A stretch of DNA of 64,000 nt from Tunturiibacter gelidiferens (GCF_013410115.1 NZ_JACCCV010000001.1:2542001-2606000), one strand, 5' to 3'; counted from the stretch's first letter, positions 1-8,850 are shown. Notes: generated by a model not told the origin, from the sequence alone. Program-made: numbers and translations.

Positions 1-679
1 CAAGCAAAAGTTCGTGAAGGGTTTGGGAGTCCAGATGGCCTGTCGCGGAGATTCCAATGGTTCCGTCCGTGGTCAGCACGCGGGCCTCGCGAATCTGCGG
101 TTGGCGCCCGAACCTGCTTTTGAAGCTCCCGAGCAAATTTACCTGCAAACGGCGGAGGCGGTTCCCGTGGCCAAGTGCAAGACTCCAGTTCTGCTCGAAG
201 GGATTGCGAATCGCACCGATGGAGCAGCGTTCAGCGACACGCAAAATTGGGCGGGTGACAGCAGGGAAGAGATGCGTGTGCTTGTGCGTATCGAGATGAG
301 TGATCGCGATGCCGGCACGACGCAGCTTCTCCACCTGTGCAAGCGCCTCCCGTTCCATCTGCTCTTCGCTGATCTTGCCGCGCAGGAGTGCCTGTACGAA
401 ATCAACCAGCGAAGGACGAAGTGTTTTGCCATCGGGCCCCAGTAAGGTAGAGATACTCTGCGGCGGCGAGACCGGGATCCCGTCTGTGAGTGTGACATGA
501 CAACCAACGCCAAGGGTTGGGTTAGCACTGGCTATCGCGACAGCGTCGTCGAATGCGGCGCCGGTCGCCATCAGCGTTGCAGAGGTCAGCGACCCAGCCC
601 GGTGAAGCTCTGCAATCGCGCGGTTAACTCCACGAGTGACACCGAAGTCGTCCGCATTGATGATCAGTCGCGCAGGCAT
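1..679 (-). CDS. ChbG/YdjC (HpnK-like) carbohydrate deacetylase, C-terminus cut by window edge
   Basis: The frame opens at the ATG at 679 and is still open at base 1, so about 226 residues are visible and the C-terminus lies outside. The start reads MPARLIINADDFG, the N-terminal ADDFG metal-site motif of the YdjC/ChbG family, and a second metal motif THLDTHKHTHLFP follows near residue 125. Family members are metal-dependent deacetylases of acetylated sugars such as chitin disaccharides; HpnK is the hopanoid-associated branch. It lies 71 bp downstream of the GH3 gene on the same strand, so the two may be cotranscribed and act on related glycans. The exact substrate cannot be told from sequence. 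Confidence 0.85.
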   Translation of the reverse strand, partial: MPARLIINADDFGVTRGVNRAIAELHRAGSLTSATLMATGAAFDDAVAIASANPTLGVGCHVTLTDGIPVSPPQSISTLLGPDGKTLRPSLVDFVQALLRGKISEEQMEREALAQVEKLRRAGIAITHLDTHKHTHLFPAVTRPILRVAERCSIGAIRNPFEQNWSLALGHGNRLRRLQVNLLGSFKSRFGRQPQIREARVLTTDGTIGISATGHLDSQTLHELLL

Positions 680-750
680 AAGTACTTATCATAATGACGT
701 CCAAAGGGAAGCGCCTGAGCCAGCATCAACAGGCTCAGGCGCGCCCACGC

Positions 751-2970
751 CTACTGGACGTGCATCATCGCCTTCAGCGGAGTATCACTGGAGGACGGCC
801 CCGCCGTCACCTTGTACTCTCCCGGAAGCAGTTGCCATCCGTTCTGATCCGTATTGAAGACCGTAAGCGAGAGCGGATGCAGCGCGAGCGTGACCTCCTT
901 CGACTCGCCAGGAGCCAGCTTCACCCGATGCCATGCTGCAAGCCGCTTATAGTCCTCCTTAGCAGCGGCAGGCAGCGCAACGTAGACCTCGGCGATCTCA
1001 GTGCCCTCATGCGTTCCCGTGTTGCGAACCGTGAAGTGAACCGTGCGCTTGGCATCATCCACAGTCAGGCCAGAGTAAGCATAGGTTGTGTAAGACAAGC
1101 CGAAGCCGAATGGGAAGAGTGGCTGCTTGTTGGTCGCCTCAAACCACTTGTAGCCGACCTTAGCGCCCTCTGAGTTGTAGTTCACGTCGAACGGTTGAAC
1201 TTTATGCTCTTGATTTGGGCCAGGTGGCACGCCCTCAAGACCCGGTACCACCGGATGCGGCAACTGTGCCTCATCTTTTGCGAACGTGACCGGCAGCTTG
1301 CCGGAAGGATTCACCTCGCCGAAGAGGATGTTTGCCAGAGCCTGCGCACCGCCAATGCCCGGATACCACATCTCAACCACGCCCTTCACACGTTGAACCC
1401 ACGGCATACTCACCGGTCCGCCGTTCTCAAGCACAACGATGGTGTTCGGATTCGCTGCTGCGACCGCCTCGACTAGAGCGTCCTGATTGTCAGGCAGCGA
1501 CAGGGTCACCGCATCCATCCCCTCCTGCATCGGCTGGTTCACAAAGACAATGGCCACAGAAGAAGACTTCGCGAGCTTCACCGCCGCGGCAGTATCCAAC
1601 CCATCGGCGTATCGAACTGACCCCTGAGGCGAGTGCGCCTGAATGTTCTTGAGCGGCGAAGAAGGGAAGTAGACATGCTCGGTCCAGCCGGAGCCGCCTG
1701 CCTTCGGATCCGCAGCATTACCGCCCGGCGCATCTACCTGGGCCGATCCGCCGCCCGAGAGAACACCCACATCTGCATGCGAACCGATGATCGCAATCGA
1801 GCTCGCAGCCGTCGCCTTCAGCGGAAGAATATGATCCGCGTTCTTCAGCAGAACGATGCTCTCTTCAGCAATGTGCTGCGCGTCATCTCTTCCACGGAAC
1901 GGATCGACGACAGTACGGACCGGCGGATCATCCACCACGCCCGCTGCAAACATGCTGCGGAGAATGCGATGAACCATGTCATCCAGTCGAGCCATGGGGA
2001 CCTGCCCCCCTTCAACAGCCTTCTTCAACGGCGCATTGAAGTAGTTTTCGTCGCCTGGCATCTCCTGGTCCATCCCGTTCAGCGCTGCTTTGACGGTGCT
2101 GTGGGTCGCACCCCAATCCGACACCACCCAGCCCTTGAACTTGAAGTCCTTCTTCAAAACTTCGTTTAACAGGTAATCGTTCTCGCAGGTGTGGTCACCC
2201 TCATAAAGGTTGTAGGAGCACATCACCGCCGACGGCTCCGCGATCGCGATCGATACTTCGAAGGCAAGCATGTCCGACTCGCGTAAAGCCTTCTTGTCGA
2301 GCAGCGCATTGACAACAGTCCGCCCCGTTTCCTGGTCGTTCAGCGCGTAGTGTTTGATGTCGCTCATCACATGCTGTGAGAAGACTCCCTTTTCGAGATT
2401 GCCAGTCATCGTGCCAGCGAGGATCGGGTCTTCTCCGGCGTACTCGAAGTTGCGGCCGTTGCGCGGTTCACGCGTAATGTTGACGCCGCCGCCGATCGAC
2501 ATATTCGTGCCCCAGGCGCGAAGTTCGCGGCCGATCACGGAGCCGTAAAGAAAAGCCGAATCAGGATCCCAGCTTGAGGCGGCGCCAAGCGTCGATGGCA
2601 GCAGCGTCGCATAACGGGACTGATACGCCGCCATGCGGGCTCCGACCGCGGAGTCCGCAAGATCGATGCCAGGAATACCCAGCCGGTCAATACCCGCCAT
2701 ATACCCCGCGGCGAAGTTCGATTTCGCCGGCACCGGGTCGCCCGCGCGCAGAACACCCCAACCCGTTCCGTGAACCATCTGAATCTTTTCATCGAGAGTC
2801 ATCTGTCCGAGCACCATGCTGGCGCGCTCATCGGGCGAGAGAGCCTTATTCATCCACGGCATCTTCGAGATATCGGGTGTGGTCTGGGCCTGTGCTGCCG
2901 GAGAGCTAAACGAAACCACTGTGACCAAAGCAAAGATCGACAAAACGCTGAACCGTTGAAAAGATAACAT
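751..2970 (-). CDS. Secreted glycoside hydrolase family 3 beta-glucosidase
   Basis: Predicted 739-residue exported beta-glycosidase (BglX-like) releasing terminal sugars from oligosaccharides in the periplasm. The start at 2970 is chosen because it is preceded by AAGGAGC and begins a clear Sec signal peptide (about residues 1-28, ending AAQAQ); the open frame continues upstream to 3162 without signal-like features. GH3 N-domain landmarks are KHYALND (K206-H207) and WVVSDWGA with the nucleophile Asp285; the C-terminal half carries the GH3 C domain and a fibronectin-III-like end. A near-palindromic operator-like site lies at 3054-3067, upstream of the start. Beta-glucosidase and beta-xylosidase activities both occur in this architecture. 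Confidence 0.88.
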   Translation of the reverse strand: MLSFQRFSVLSIFALVTVVSFSSPAAQAQTTPDISKMPWMNKALSPDERASMVLGQMTLDEKIQMVHGTGWGVLRAGDPVPAKSNFAAGYMAGIDRLGIPGIDLADSAVGARMAAYQSRYATLLPSTLGAASSWDPDSAFLYGSVIGRELRAWGTNMSIGGGVNITREPRNGRNFEYAGEDPILAGTMTGNLEKGVFSQHVMSDIKHYALNDQETGRTVVNALLDKKALRESDMLAFEVSIAIAEPSAVMCSYNLYEGDHTCENDYLLNEVLKKDFKFKGWVVSDWGATHSTVKAALNGMDQEMPGDENYFNAPLKKAVEGGQVPMARLDDMVHRILRSMFAAGVVDDPPVRTVVDPFRGRDDAQHIAEESIVLLKNADHILPLKATAASSIAIIGSHADVGVLSGGGSAQVDAPGGNAADPKAGGSGWTEHVYFPSSPLKNIQAHSPQGSVRYADGLDTAAAVKLAKSSSVAIVFVNQPMQEGMDAVTLSLPDNQDALVEAVAAANPNTIVVLENGGPVSMPWVQRVKGVVEMWYPGIGGAQALANILFGEVNPSGKLPVTFAKDEAQLPHPVVPGLEGVPPGPNQEHKVQPFDVNYNSEGAKVGYKWFEATNKQPLFPFGFGLSYTTYAYSGLTVDDAKRTVHFTVRNTGTHEGTEIAEVYVALPAAAKEDYKRLAAWHRVKLAPGESKEVTLALHPLSLTVFNTDQNGWQLLPGEYKVTAGPSSSDTPLKAMMHVQ

Positions 2971-3053
2971 CCATGCTCCTTCAAGCTGAGTGGCGACGGT
3001 CTCCCAATAACAGACCGTCGCTTGTTTACTGACCGTTAGAGAGTCTATATGAA

Positions 3054-3067
3054 CTAAAACGTTATAG
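3054..3067. promoter_or_regulatory. Candidate LacI-family operator upstream of the GH3 gene
   Basis: CTAAAACGTTATAG is a 14-bp palindrome centred on CG with one mismatched pair, located 84 bp upstream of the GH3 start. LacI-family operators typically have this central CG with flanking A/T-rich half-sites, and sugar hydrolase genes are common targets. No LacI regulator is encoded in the window, so the assignment rests on the site alone. Confidence 0.35.
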
Positions 3068-3158
3068 GTAAGGGCTTTCGCGCTTTTTGGGGCCAACGCT
3101 ACCCAACTGCCAGGCAAACAGGAACTTCTCAGTGTTTCGCGCGAAGCTGTCCGATTGA

Positions 3159-3596
3159 TCACTTCGCAAAGAGTTGTCCAATGTCCGCGAATGCCTTGAA
3201 CTCAAGCGCATTGCCTGCAGGGTCTAGAAAGAACATCGTAGCCTGCTCTCCCACTTCCCCTTTAAAGCGAATGTACGGTTCAATCACAAACGTGACCCCC
3301 GCACGCCGAAGCCGCTCAGCAAGGGTCTCCCACGTCTCCATCGGAAGCACCACACCGAAGTGAGGAACTGGAACGTCGTGTCCGTCGACGGGATTGTGGT
3401 GAGCCTTGCCGTTCGAGGAGCCGGGCTTCAGATGCGCGACGATCTGGTGGCCGAAGAGATCGAAGTCGATCCACTGCGCCGAACTGCGGCCCTCCGCACA
3501 GCCAAGGGTGATTCCATAAAAACTACGGGCAGCGTCCAGGTCGTCGACTGGAAAGGCAATGTGAAAAGGTGTCAGCGGCAAGGTGGTCTCCTGCAT
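3159..3596 (-). CDS. VOC (glyoxalase/bleomycin resistance) superfamily protein
   Basis: 145-residue single-gene protein with the vicinal oxygen chelate fold: the opening [19 protein letters not shown] is the first beta-alpha-beta unit, with a metal-ligand His (residue 13). The later segment [12 protein letters not shown] and the C-terminal [15 protein letters not shown] supply the other expected ligands (His and Glu). Such proteins include dioxygenases, glyoxalases and resistance proteins; the closest feel is the uncharacterised dioxygenase-like VOC group. It is transcribed in the direction of the GH3 gene but lies about 190 bp from that gene's start, so an operon is uncertain. Substrate unknown. 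Confidence 0.8.
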   Translation of the reverse strand: MQETTLPLTPFHIAFPVDDLDAARSFYGITLGCAEGRSSAQWIDFDLFGHQIVAHLKPGSSNGKAHHNPVDGHDVPVPHFGVVLPMETWETLAERLRRAGVTFVIEPYIRFKGEVGEQATMFFLDPAGNALEFKAFADIGQLFAK

Positions 3597-3634
3597 CGAT
3601 CATACGACTCGAGCAGATCACCCGTCGCACGCGG

Positions 3635-3979
3635 CTACCCGCGATGAAATCCCTGGTCGTAGCCGCGCAGGTAGGCTCTCTGGAACGCATCGCGATAAGG
3701 CTCAAAGGGTCCGAGCGCGGAGTCGTAACCAGGAGTGGTGTGAAACTTCCGATCATGCTGCGGATGGTAGCCGAAGCCGTTGTAAGAGTCGCGCGCTCCG
3801 TCCTCGTTGCCCGAGCGAAACCCCACCTGATCTGCCCTTGCGATCAGCGGAGGAACGCTGGTGTAGCCGGCTGGCGGAGGAGGTGGTGGCGGGGCGTAGT
3901 AGGCGGTGTGTGACGCGCAGCCAGCCGTCAGCAGACAGGCGGCGGTGACAACAGGTAGAGCAAAATAAGAGAGCTTCAT
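3635..3979 (-). CDS. Small lipoprotein of unknown function
   Basis: 114 residues from the ATG at 3979 (an earlier in-frame ATG at 4024 would add an unlikely hydrophilic leader). Residues 1-21 form a lipoprotein signal ending in the lipobox LTAGC, so the mature protein should be anchored by a diacylated Cys. A run of seven prolines follows, then a region rich in Gly, Tyr, Arg and His (GYDSALGPFEPYRDAF, RAYLRGYDQGF). I recognise no enzyme motif. The YxxG-type repeats near the C-terminus resemble small acidobacterial envelope lipoproteins, but function is not predictable. Confidence 0.72.
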   Translation of the reverse strand: MKLSYFALPVVTAACLLTAGCASHTAYYAPPPPPPPAGYTSVPPLIARADQVGFRSGNEDGARDSYNGFGYHPQHDRKFHTTPGYDSALGPFEPYRDAFQRAYLRGYDQGFHRG

Positions 3980-4094
3980 AGCGTCCTCACAATTCTGTTC
4001 GCGCGCAACCATCGGTGGGCGCACGTTCGAAGGAGTAAACGCTACTCAATGAAAAATGTTGTCGTCGTCGACGGATCTTAACCAGCAGCGATTT

Positions 4095-5561
4095 CTATTC
4101 GTTGTCGCTCGGAAGTCGCACAACAAACTCTGTATTGCCGGGTTCGGAGCTGAAGCGGATGACCCCATGGTACTGGTCGACGATGCGCTGTACGATGCCC
4201 AGACCGATCCCTGTTCCCACGCCCACCGGCTTGGTTGTGTAGAAGGGATCGAAGATGTGTTCCTGGCTCTCCAGCGGAATGCCCGAGCCGTTGTCGCTCA
4301 CGCTAATGCAGAGATCCATGTGTGGATTCTTCGCGTCCGTCTTCGAATTCTCCGCCCAGGTATGCACGCTGATCCGTCCGTGCTGCGGCACCGCGTCGAT
4401 CGCATTGTCCAGTAGATTCGTCCAGATCTGGTTCAGTCCCGTGCACTCGCTATGCAGCGGAGGAAGATCCGTGGCGAAGTTCTTCTCGAGCACAATCTCC
4501 TTTTCGCGCAGCTTATGTCCGAGAATGATTAGCGTCGCGTGAATGCTGTTGTTGATGTCGATCGTCTGCTTCTGGCCCTTGCCTTCATAGGCGTACGACT
4601 TGACGGCGTGCACCAGGTCCGTAACTCGCCCGATACTCTCCTCGATGGTGCCTACCAACTGCATGCTTGAGGCCATCGCCTCCAGCCAGCCCAGTGCCTC
4701 TCCCAGCAACGGTCCGTCAAAGTCGTTCTTCACGCGCTCCAACTCAGCCGCGTTCATGCCGATCGAGACCAGCGTAGGAGCCATCTTCCACGCGTTTTCG
4801 ATGTTGGCTGACTCCATCCACTCCGCCAACGCCTCTTCGGCATCGCTCTGGTCCAGCGAGTTCATCATCAACGGTTGCTTCATGGCAAGCGCCTGCTTCT
4901 GCATATCGAACATGCAGTGCTTCTGCTCTTTCGAGAGATCGCGCTCTTTGAACTTGAGAGACAGCTCATGCATTCGCATTAGATTGTCGCGCAGCTGAGA
5001 CGCGGCACGGCGCGCGGCAGAGCCGGGATTATTCAACTCATGCATCAAACCCGCAGCGAGCGTCCCCAGCGACGCCATCTTCTCCTGCTGTACCGTCGTA
5101 CTCTGAAGCTTTTGAAAGCGATATGCCATGTTGCCCAGAATTGCCTTCCGAACCTGCGGGCAACTGGTCATCAAACCCCAGAACTGCTCTTCGTCGAGCT
5201 CCAGCAGGTGACTTGGCGTCGTCGCCTCGACGCTCCCGAGGTTCGGAACGTTGGTCAACAGTGCCATCTCTCCAAAGGCGCTGCCGGCTTCGATCTTAGC
5301 CACAGTGAATTCATTTTGTTCGGCTGTCTTCTGACTCACTCGAAGCTCGCCGTCAAGCAGTATCCAGAAGGAGTGCGCCAGCTCACCCTGCCGTGTGACG
5401 ACTTCGCCCTTACCGATGTGGAAGTCCCGCACGCCGTCAAGACAATGCAGCTCGTCATCTCGCAACGAGGACAGAATGGGAACCTTGCGCAGAAGCGCGA
5501 CTAGATCCTCACTGACTTTTTCCATGACGTGACTTTGGACGATTTGGGTTTGTTCGCTCAT
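4095..5561 (-). CDS. Sensor histidine kinase with N-terminal cyclic-nucleotide-binding domain
   Basis: 488 residues, soluble (no membrane segment). Residues about 28-140 form a CRP-like cNMP-binding domain, with FGEMALLT as the phosphate-binding cassette. The dimerisation/phosphoacceptor box GLMHELNNPGSA places the phosphorylated His at residue 174. The C-terminal HATPase domain shows N, G1 and G2 boxes (LLDNAIDAV, DNGSGI, GTGIGLGIV). It starts 22 bp after the receiver-thioredoxin-reductase gene ends, so the two are almost certainly one operon and probably a signalling pair. This kinase-TrxR pairing is widespread in Acidobacteriota; the bound ligand and signal are unknown. Confidence 0.88.
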   Translation of the reverse strand: MSEQTQIVQSHVMEKVSEDLVALLRKVPILSSLRDDELHCLDGVRDFHIGKGEVVTRQGELAHSFWILLDGELRVSQKTAEQNEFTVAKIEAGSAFGEMALLTNVPNLGSVEATTPSHLLELDEEQFWGLMTSCPQVRKAILGNMAYRFQKLQSTTVQQEKMASLGTLAAGLMHELNNPGSAARRAASQLRDNLMRMHELSLKFKERDLSKEQKHCMFDMQKQALAMKQPLMMNSLDQSDAEEALAEWMESANIENAWKMAPTLVSIGMNAAELERVKNDFDGPLLGEALGWLEAMASSMQLVGTIEESIGRVTDLVHAVKSYAYEGKGQKQTIDINNSIHATLIILGHKLREKEIVLEKNFATDLPPLHSECTGLNQIWTNLLDNAIDAVPQHGRISVHTWAENSKTDAKNPHMDLCISVSDNGSGIPLESQEHIFDPFYTTKPVGVGTGIGLGIVQRIVDQYHGVIRFSSEPGNTEFVVRLPSDNE

Positions 5562-5583
5562 CGGGTTATTGGTTGGTTGCCTT

Positions 5584-7230
5584 TCAAAGCGTAGCTAAAT
5601 ACTGGTGCACAAACTGGATTGCGATCGAACCTTCGCCTACGGCGGATGCGCATCGTTTGACCGAGTTGAATCGTACATCGCCCGCGACAAAGATGCCGGG
5701 AACGCTCGTCTCCAGCAAATAAGGGTCGCGCTCCAGCTTCCACGACTTGGGCGACTGCGCCTTCAAATCAGGACCGGCAAGAATGAATCCCTTGCTGTCG
5801 CGGCAGAGCTCCGCAGGCATCCAGTCCGTCTTCGGCGCCGCGCCGATAAAGATAAACAGGGAACTGGCCTGTCGAGCCTCTTCTCCGCGAGGTGTCTTGA
5901 GAGTCAGGCACTCCAGGTGAGTCTCTCCCCCCATCGCAACGACCTCTGTACCGGTCTCGACCGTGATATTCGGGGTCGCCTCGATCTGGTCGATCAGGTA
6001 CTTCGACATGCTGCTTTCGAGCGACTTCCCGCGGACCAGCATGTGAACATGATCGGCATAACGGGAGAAATGCATAGCAGCCTGCCCGGCCGAGTTCGCT
6101 CCGCCCACAATGTAGACGGCCTCTTCCTTGCACGACATCGCCTCGGTCAGCGCCGCGCCGTAATAGACCCCCGCTCCGCTCAACTTGTCTGCTCCCGGCA
6201 CATCCAGCTTGCAGTAGTCGACACCTGTAGCCAGCAGGCACACATGGCAGGTCACCTCCTGCCCATCCGCCATCGTAAGAATGCGGTACTGATTCTCGGC
6301 GCGGATGCAGGAGACCTTCTGCGTAAGGAACTCGGCTCCGAGCCGATTCGCCTGCAGAAAGGCTCGCTTGGCCAACTCCTCGCCGCTGAGTCCCTCCGGA
6401 AAGCCCAGGTAGTTCTCGATCTTCGAGCTGGAGCCGGCCTGTCCGCCAGGCGCCGCTGCCTCGATCACCAGCGTCCGCAGCCCCTCAGAGGCCCCATACA
6501 CGCCCGCCGCAAGCCCCGCAGGACCCGCGCCTACCACGACCACATCGTAGAACTCCTGCTGAGCCTGGGTGCGAAGCCCGACCTTATTGGCCATCTCCGT
6601 CGAAGTCGGCTGCACCAGCGCCGTGCCATCTCCAAACAAGATGACCGGCAGTTTGGTATCGTCGATGCCCTTTTCCTTCAGCAGCGCAAGCGCGTCCGGA
6701 TTCGTCTCCGGGTTCAACCACTGGTAGGGAATACGGTTGCGCGAAAGGAAGTCACGGACCGCATGGTCCATCGCCGACCAACGCACCCCTACGACTCGAA
6801 TCCCCTCAAACGGCGGCCTGTAGCCTTCCTTCCAGCTTCCCAGCAGATCGTCGAGCACCGGATAGAGCTTCTCCTCCGGCGGATCCCAGGGCTTGTTCAG
6901 GTAGTAATGAATCTTGGCCGAATTAATGGCTCGAATTGCCGCTTCCGTGTCGGCATAGGCCGTCAGCAGAACGCGTTTTGCGTTGGGATAGATGCACAGC
7001 GCCTGCTGGAGAAAGTCAACCCCGGTCATTCCCGGCATACGCTGGTCGGAGAGAAACAGCGCGACCGTGTCTTTTCTTTCCTTTAGCTGGTGGCAGATAT
7101 CCAGGGCAGCAGCGCCGGAGGCAGCACGGACGATGCGATAGTCCTGACCGTAGTGACGGCGCAGGTCCTGGACCACCGCTTCCAGCACGCTGGTGTCGTC
7201 ATCGATAGCTAGCAAAATAGGCTTAGGCAT
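5584..7230 (-). CDS. Response regulator fused to thioredoxin-reductase-like flavoprotein
   Basis: 548 residues in three parts: a receiver domain (residues 1-130, acidic pocket DDD at 10-12, phosphoacceptor Asp62 in FLSDQRMPG, Lys113), a glutaredoxin-like spacer (about 145-225, no CxxC), and a pyridine-nucleotide-disulfide oxidoreductase domain starting with the FAD motif GAGPAG at 234-239. A second dinucleotide motif occurs in IVGGANSAGQAA. The usual redox-active CxxC after the NADPH domain is not present: the matching stretch reads YYGAALTEAMSC. It therefore probably oxidises NAD(P)H or senses redox rather than reducing thioredoxin. First gene of the operon with the cNMP-binding kinase. Confidence 0.85.
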   Translation of the reverse strand: MPKPILLAIDDDTSVLEAVVQDLRRHYGQDYRIVRAASGAAALDICHQLKERKDTVALFLSDQRMPGMTGVDFLQQALCIYPNAKRVLLTAYADTEAAIRAINSAKIHYYLNKPWDPPEEKLYPVLDDLLGSWKEGYRPPFEGIRVVGVRWSAMDHAVRDFLSRNRIPYQWLNPETNPDALALLKEKGIDDTKLPVILFGDGTALVQPTSTEMANKVGLRTQAQQEFYDVVVVGAGPAGLAAGVYGASEGLRTLVIEAAAPGGQAGSSSKIENYLGFPEGLSGEELAKRAFLQANRLGAEFLTQKVSCIRAENQYRILTMADGQEVTCHVCLLATGVDYCKLDVPGADKLSGAGVYYGAALTEAMSCKEEAVYIVGGANSAGQAAMHFSRYADHVHMLVRGKSLESSMSKYLIDQIEATPNITVETGTEVVAMGGETHLECLTLKTPRGEEARQASSLFIFIGAAPKTDWMPAELCRDSKGFILAGPDLKAQSPKSWKLERDPYLLETSVPGIFVAGDVRFNSVKRCASAVGEGSIAIQFVHQYLATL

Positions 7231-7470
7231 ATCCCTTTATACTTCGTTGACGAGCTTTGAGACACTCCACGTATGATTCGATTGTGGTTAATGCCCGCAA
7301 GGTTCAGAAAGTTACTTGCCCGGATGGCAGAGTTTCTCCCTCCAAAGTGGCATCGACGGCCCAAGTTGTCCGAATTGAAGACATTGCCTCTTCTCCGCTG
7401 CAATCCACCGATAAGGGAATAGCCAGAGGGATTGCGGGTCGTTTGCGCCCGGCAGGAGATTACGACACTT

Positions 7471-8127
7471 ATGAACCGAATTATTCTCGCTGATAACCAG
7501 GCAATCTTCCGCGCAGGCGCAGCCAGAATGCTGTCGCTCGAGGAAGACATGCGGATCGTCGCCCAGTGCGAGGACGCGCCCAAGCTCTTCGCCGCCGTCG
7601 ACGGGCTGCGCGGCTCGGTCGTGCTCCTCTCCTCCAGCCTGCGTCTGGAACTGAAGGATCTTCTCGCCCGCACCCAGGCGGCAGGCAGCCGGACCGTTCT
7701 GATCGCCGAGAACGCCGAACTCGTGCCCGAAGAGATCGCTGTGCTCTTCGACGGGATTCTCCACCGCAACGTCGCCGGCAGCGTGTTGGTCGACTGTATC
7801 CGCCGCGTCGCTCGCGGCCAGCGCTTTGTGCAGCGCGCCAACGTCACCACCATGCAAAGCTCCGACAGCGTCGGTACGCGCGTCCGCGACCGGCTGACTC
7901 CGAAAGAGATGCAGATCGTCGCGCTGATCGTTCAGGGCTGCAAGAATAAAGACATCGCCCAACAGCTCGGCACCAAAGAGCAGGTCATCAAGAACTATCT
8001 CCGCAGCATCTACGACAAGTCAGGCGTCTCCGACCGGCTCGAACTGGCCCTCTTCACCATCCACCACCGCGTCCTCGCCGAAGCTGCGGCCAAGGCCGGC
8101 CATCTCATCCAGATGAAGTCTGCCTGA
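7471..8127 (+). CDS. LuxR/NarL-type regulator with degenerate receiver domain
   Basis: 218 residues from the ATG at 7471, preceded by GGCAGGAGAT at good spacing; an upstream in-frame GTG/ATG at 7432 is less likely. The N-terminal half has the receiver fold (IILADNQ), but the phosphoacceptor position after VVLL is Ser54 instead of Asp. The C-terminal LuxR helix-turn-helix is intact (LTPKEMQIVALIVQG, then NKDIAQQLGTKEQVIKNY). It is divergent from the receiver-TrxR operon with a 240-bp shared upstream region. Its nearest relative in this window is the regulator at 17428, which also lost the Asp. Phosphorylation-independent activity is an inference. Confidence 0.87.
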   Translation: MNRIILADNQAIFRAGAARMLSLEEDMRIVAQCEDAPKLFAAVDGLRGSVVLLSSSLRLELKDLLARTQAAGSRTVLIAENAELVPEEIAVLFDGILHRNVAGSVLVDCIRRVARGQRFVQRANVTTMQSSDSVGTRVRDRLTPKEMQIVALIVQGCKNKDIAQQLGTKEQVIKNYLRSIYDKSGVSDRLELALFTIHHRVLAEAAAKAGHLIQMKSA

Positions 8128-8169
8128 CAGCCGCAGGATAATCAGCAGAACAGCGTCAAGTTGTAGCAG

Positions 8170-8187
8170 TAGGCTTTGCAAAGCCTA
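8170..8187. terminator. Perfect palindrome between convergent genes
   Basis: TAGGCTTTGCAAAGCCTA is an 18-bp perfect palindrome. It sits between the convergent LuxR gene and the small secreted-protein gene and includes the latter's TAG stop. It can fold as a 7-bp stem with a TGCA loop. There is no strong T-tract on either side, so action as a bidirectional terminator is only plausible. Confidence 0.4.
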
Positions 8188-8613
8188 ATTGCCTTTTTCT
8201 TGTTCTTCAATTCGTTTTTTGAACTCATCAATATCTAGGCGCGTTTGACTATGAAACGGCTTGTCCTTAGATACAGACCAGAGTTCATTATTAGCTTGGT
8301 CGCGTACAGAGAAAACTACGGGGGTAGGCGATACGTCTATATCATTGCCTGGTGGGGTGGGTCTGCCATTGGTGTTTGCTGTGAACCGAAGGACCAAATC
8401 GGCGTCCTTTGCGTCCTTCAAGATTTTGAATCGCCCCCACTTACTTAATGCATCGTAGGCACGGTCTGTAATCTCTGAGTGGCCCGTTTGATTGTCAATG
8501 TACACGGTTTTTGCAGCTATCACGCTGGCCGGGAGCGGAGGACGTTTGTCCTTCGCATGAATCGGGGACACGATGAGAACGAGGGCAAGTGCTACTTTGC
8601 TTGCTGCTTTCAT
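8185..8613 (-). CDS. Small exported protein of unknown function
   Basis: 142 residues from the ATG at 8613, which has CTAAGGAGAGATCGC in front of it. Residues 1-20 (MKAASKVALALVLIVSPIHA) form a signal peptide. The mature part (TVYIDNQTGHSEITDRAYDALSKWG, shortened here to its key pieces TVYIDNQTG and DADLVLRF) resembles small secreted acidobacterial proteins in which a helix-strand core precedes a charged C-terminus. No catalytic motif is visible and the family is not known to me. The reading frame stays open upstream of the ATG to beyond 8782, where it would encode CPHC repeats; see the repeat entry. Confidence 0.65.
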   Translation of the reverse strand: MKAASKVALALVLIVSPIHAKDKRPPLPASVIAAKTVYIDNQTGHSEITDRAYDALSKWGRFKILKDAKDADLVLRFTANTNGRPTPPGNDIDVSPTPVVFSVRDQANNELWSVSKDKPFHSQTRLDIDEFKKRIEEQEKGN

Positions 8614-8746
8614 GCGATCTCTCCTTAGAGAACTATAATCCACAGATTTGTGCAGCACACTCACTGCAACCACATAGCAGGCGATATCATTGGGGCCCGC
8701 CATGACCAAGGCACAGATACCAGACTCGATTCCGTACACCGCGCCA

Positions 8747-8782
8747 CAGTGCGGACAGCGGGAACAATGCGGACAGCGGGAG
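8747..8782. repeat. Two tandem 18-bp units encoding CPHC in the minus frame
   Basis: Two adjacent 18-bp units, C(A/G)(G/A)TGCGGACAGCGGGA-like, differ at only two positions. Read on the minus strand in the frame of the 8185-8613 gene they encode SRCPHC twice (CPHCSRCPHCG), a zinc-knuckle-like pattern. No start codon with a ribosome site precedes them, so this may be a remnant or duplicated piece of a zinc-ribbon gene. Confidence 0.6.
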
Positions 8783-8850
8783 TAGTCGCGGTCTAACCGG
8801 ACGTGTTCTCGCGGGTGGATTTCCTTCTCACAGGTCCGAGGCCCCCGTCT

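Noticed and set aside
3162..3162. Upstream start for GH3 overlapping the VOC gene end
   Set aside because: Start at 2970 has a ribosome site and a signal peptide; the extension does not look like protein.
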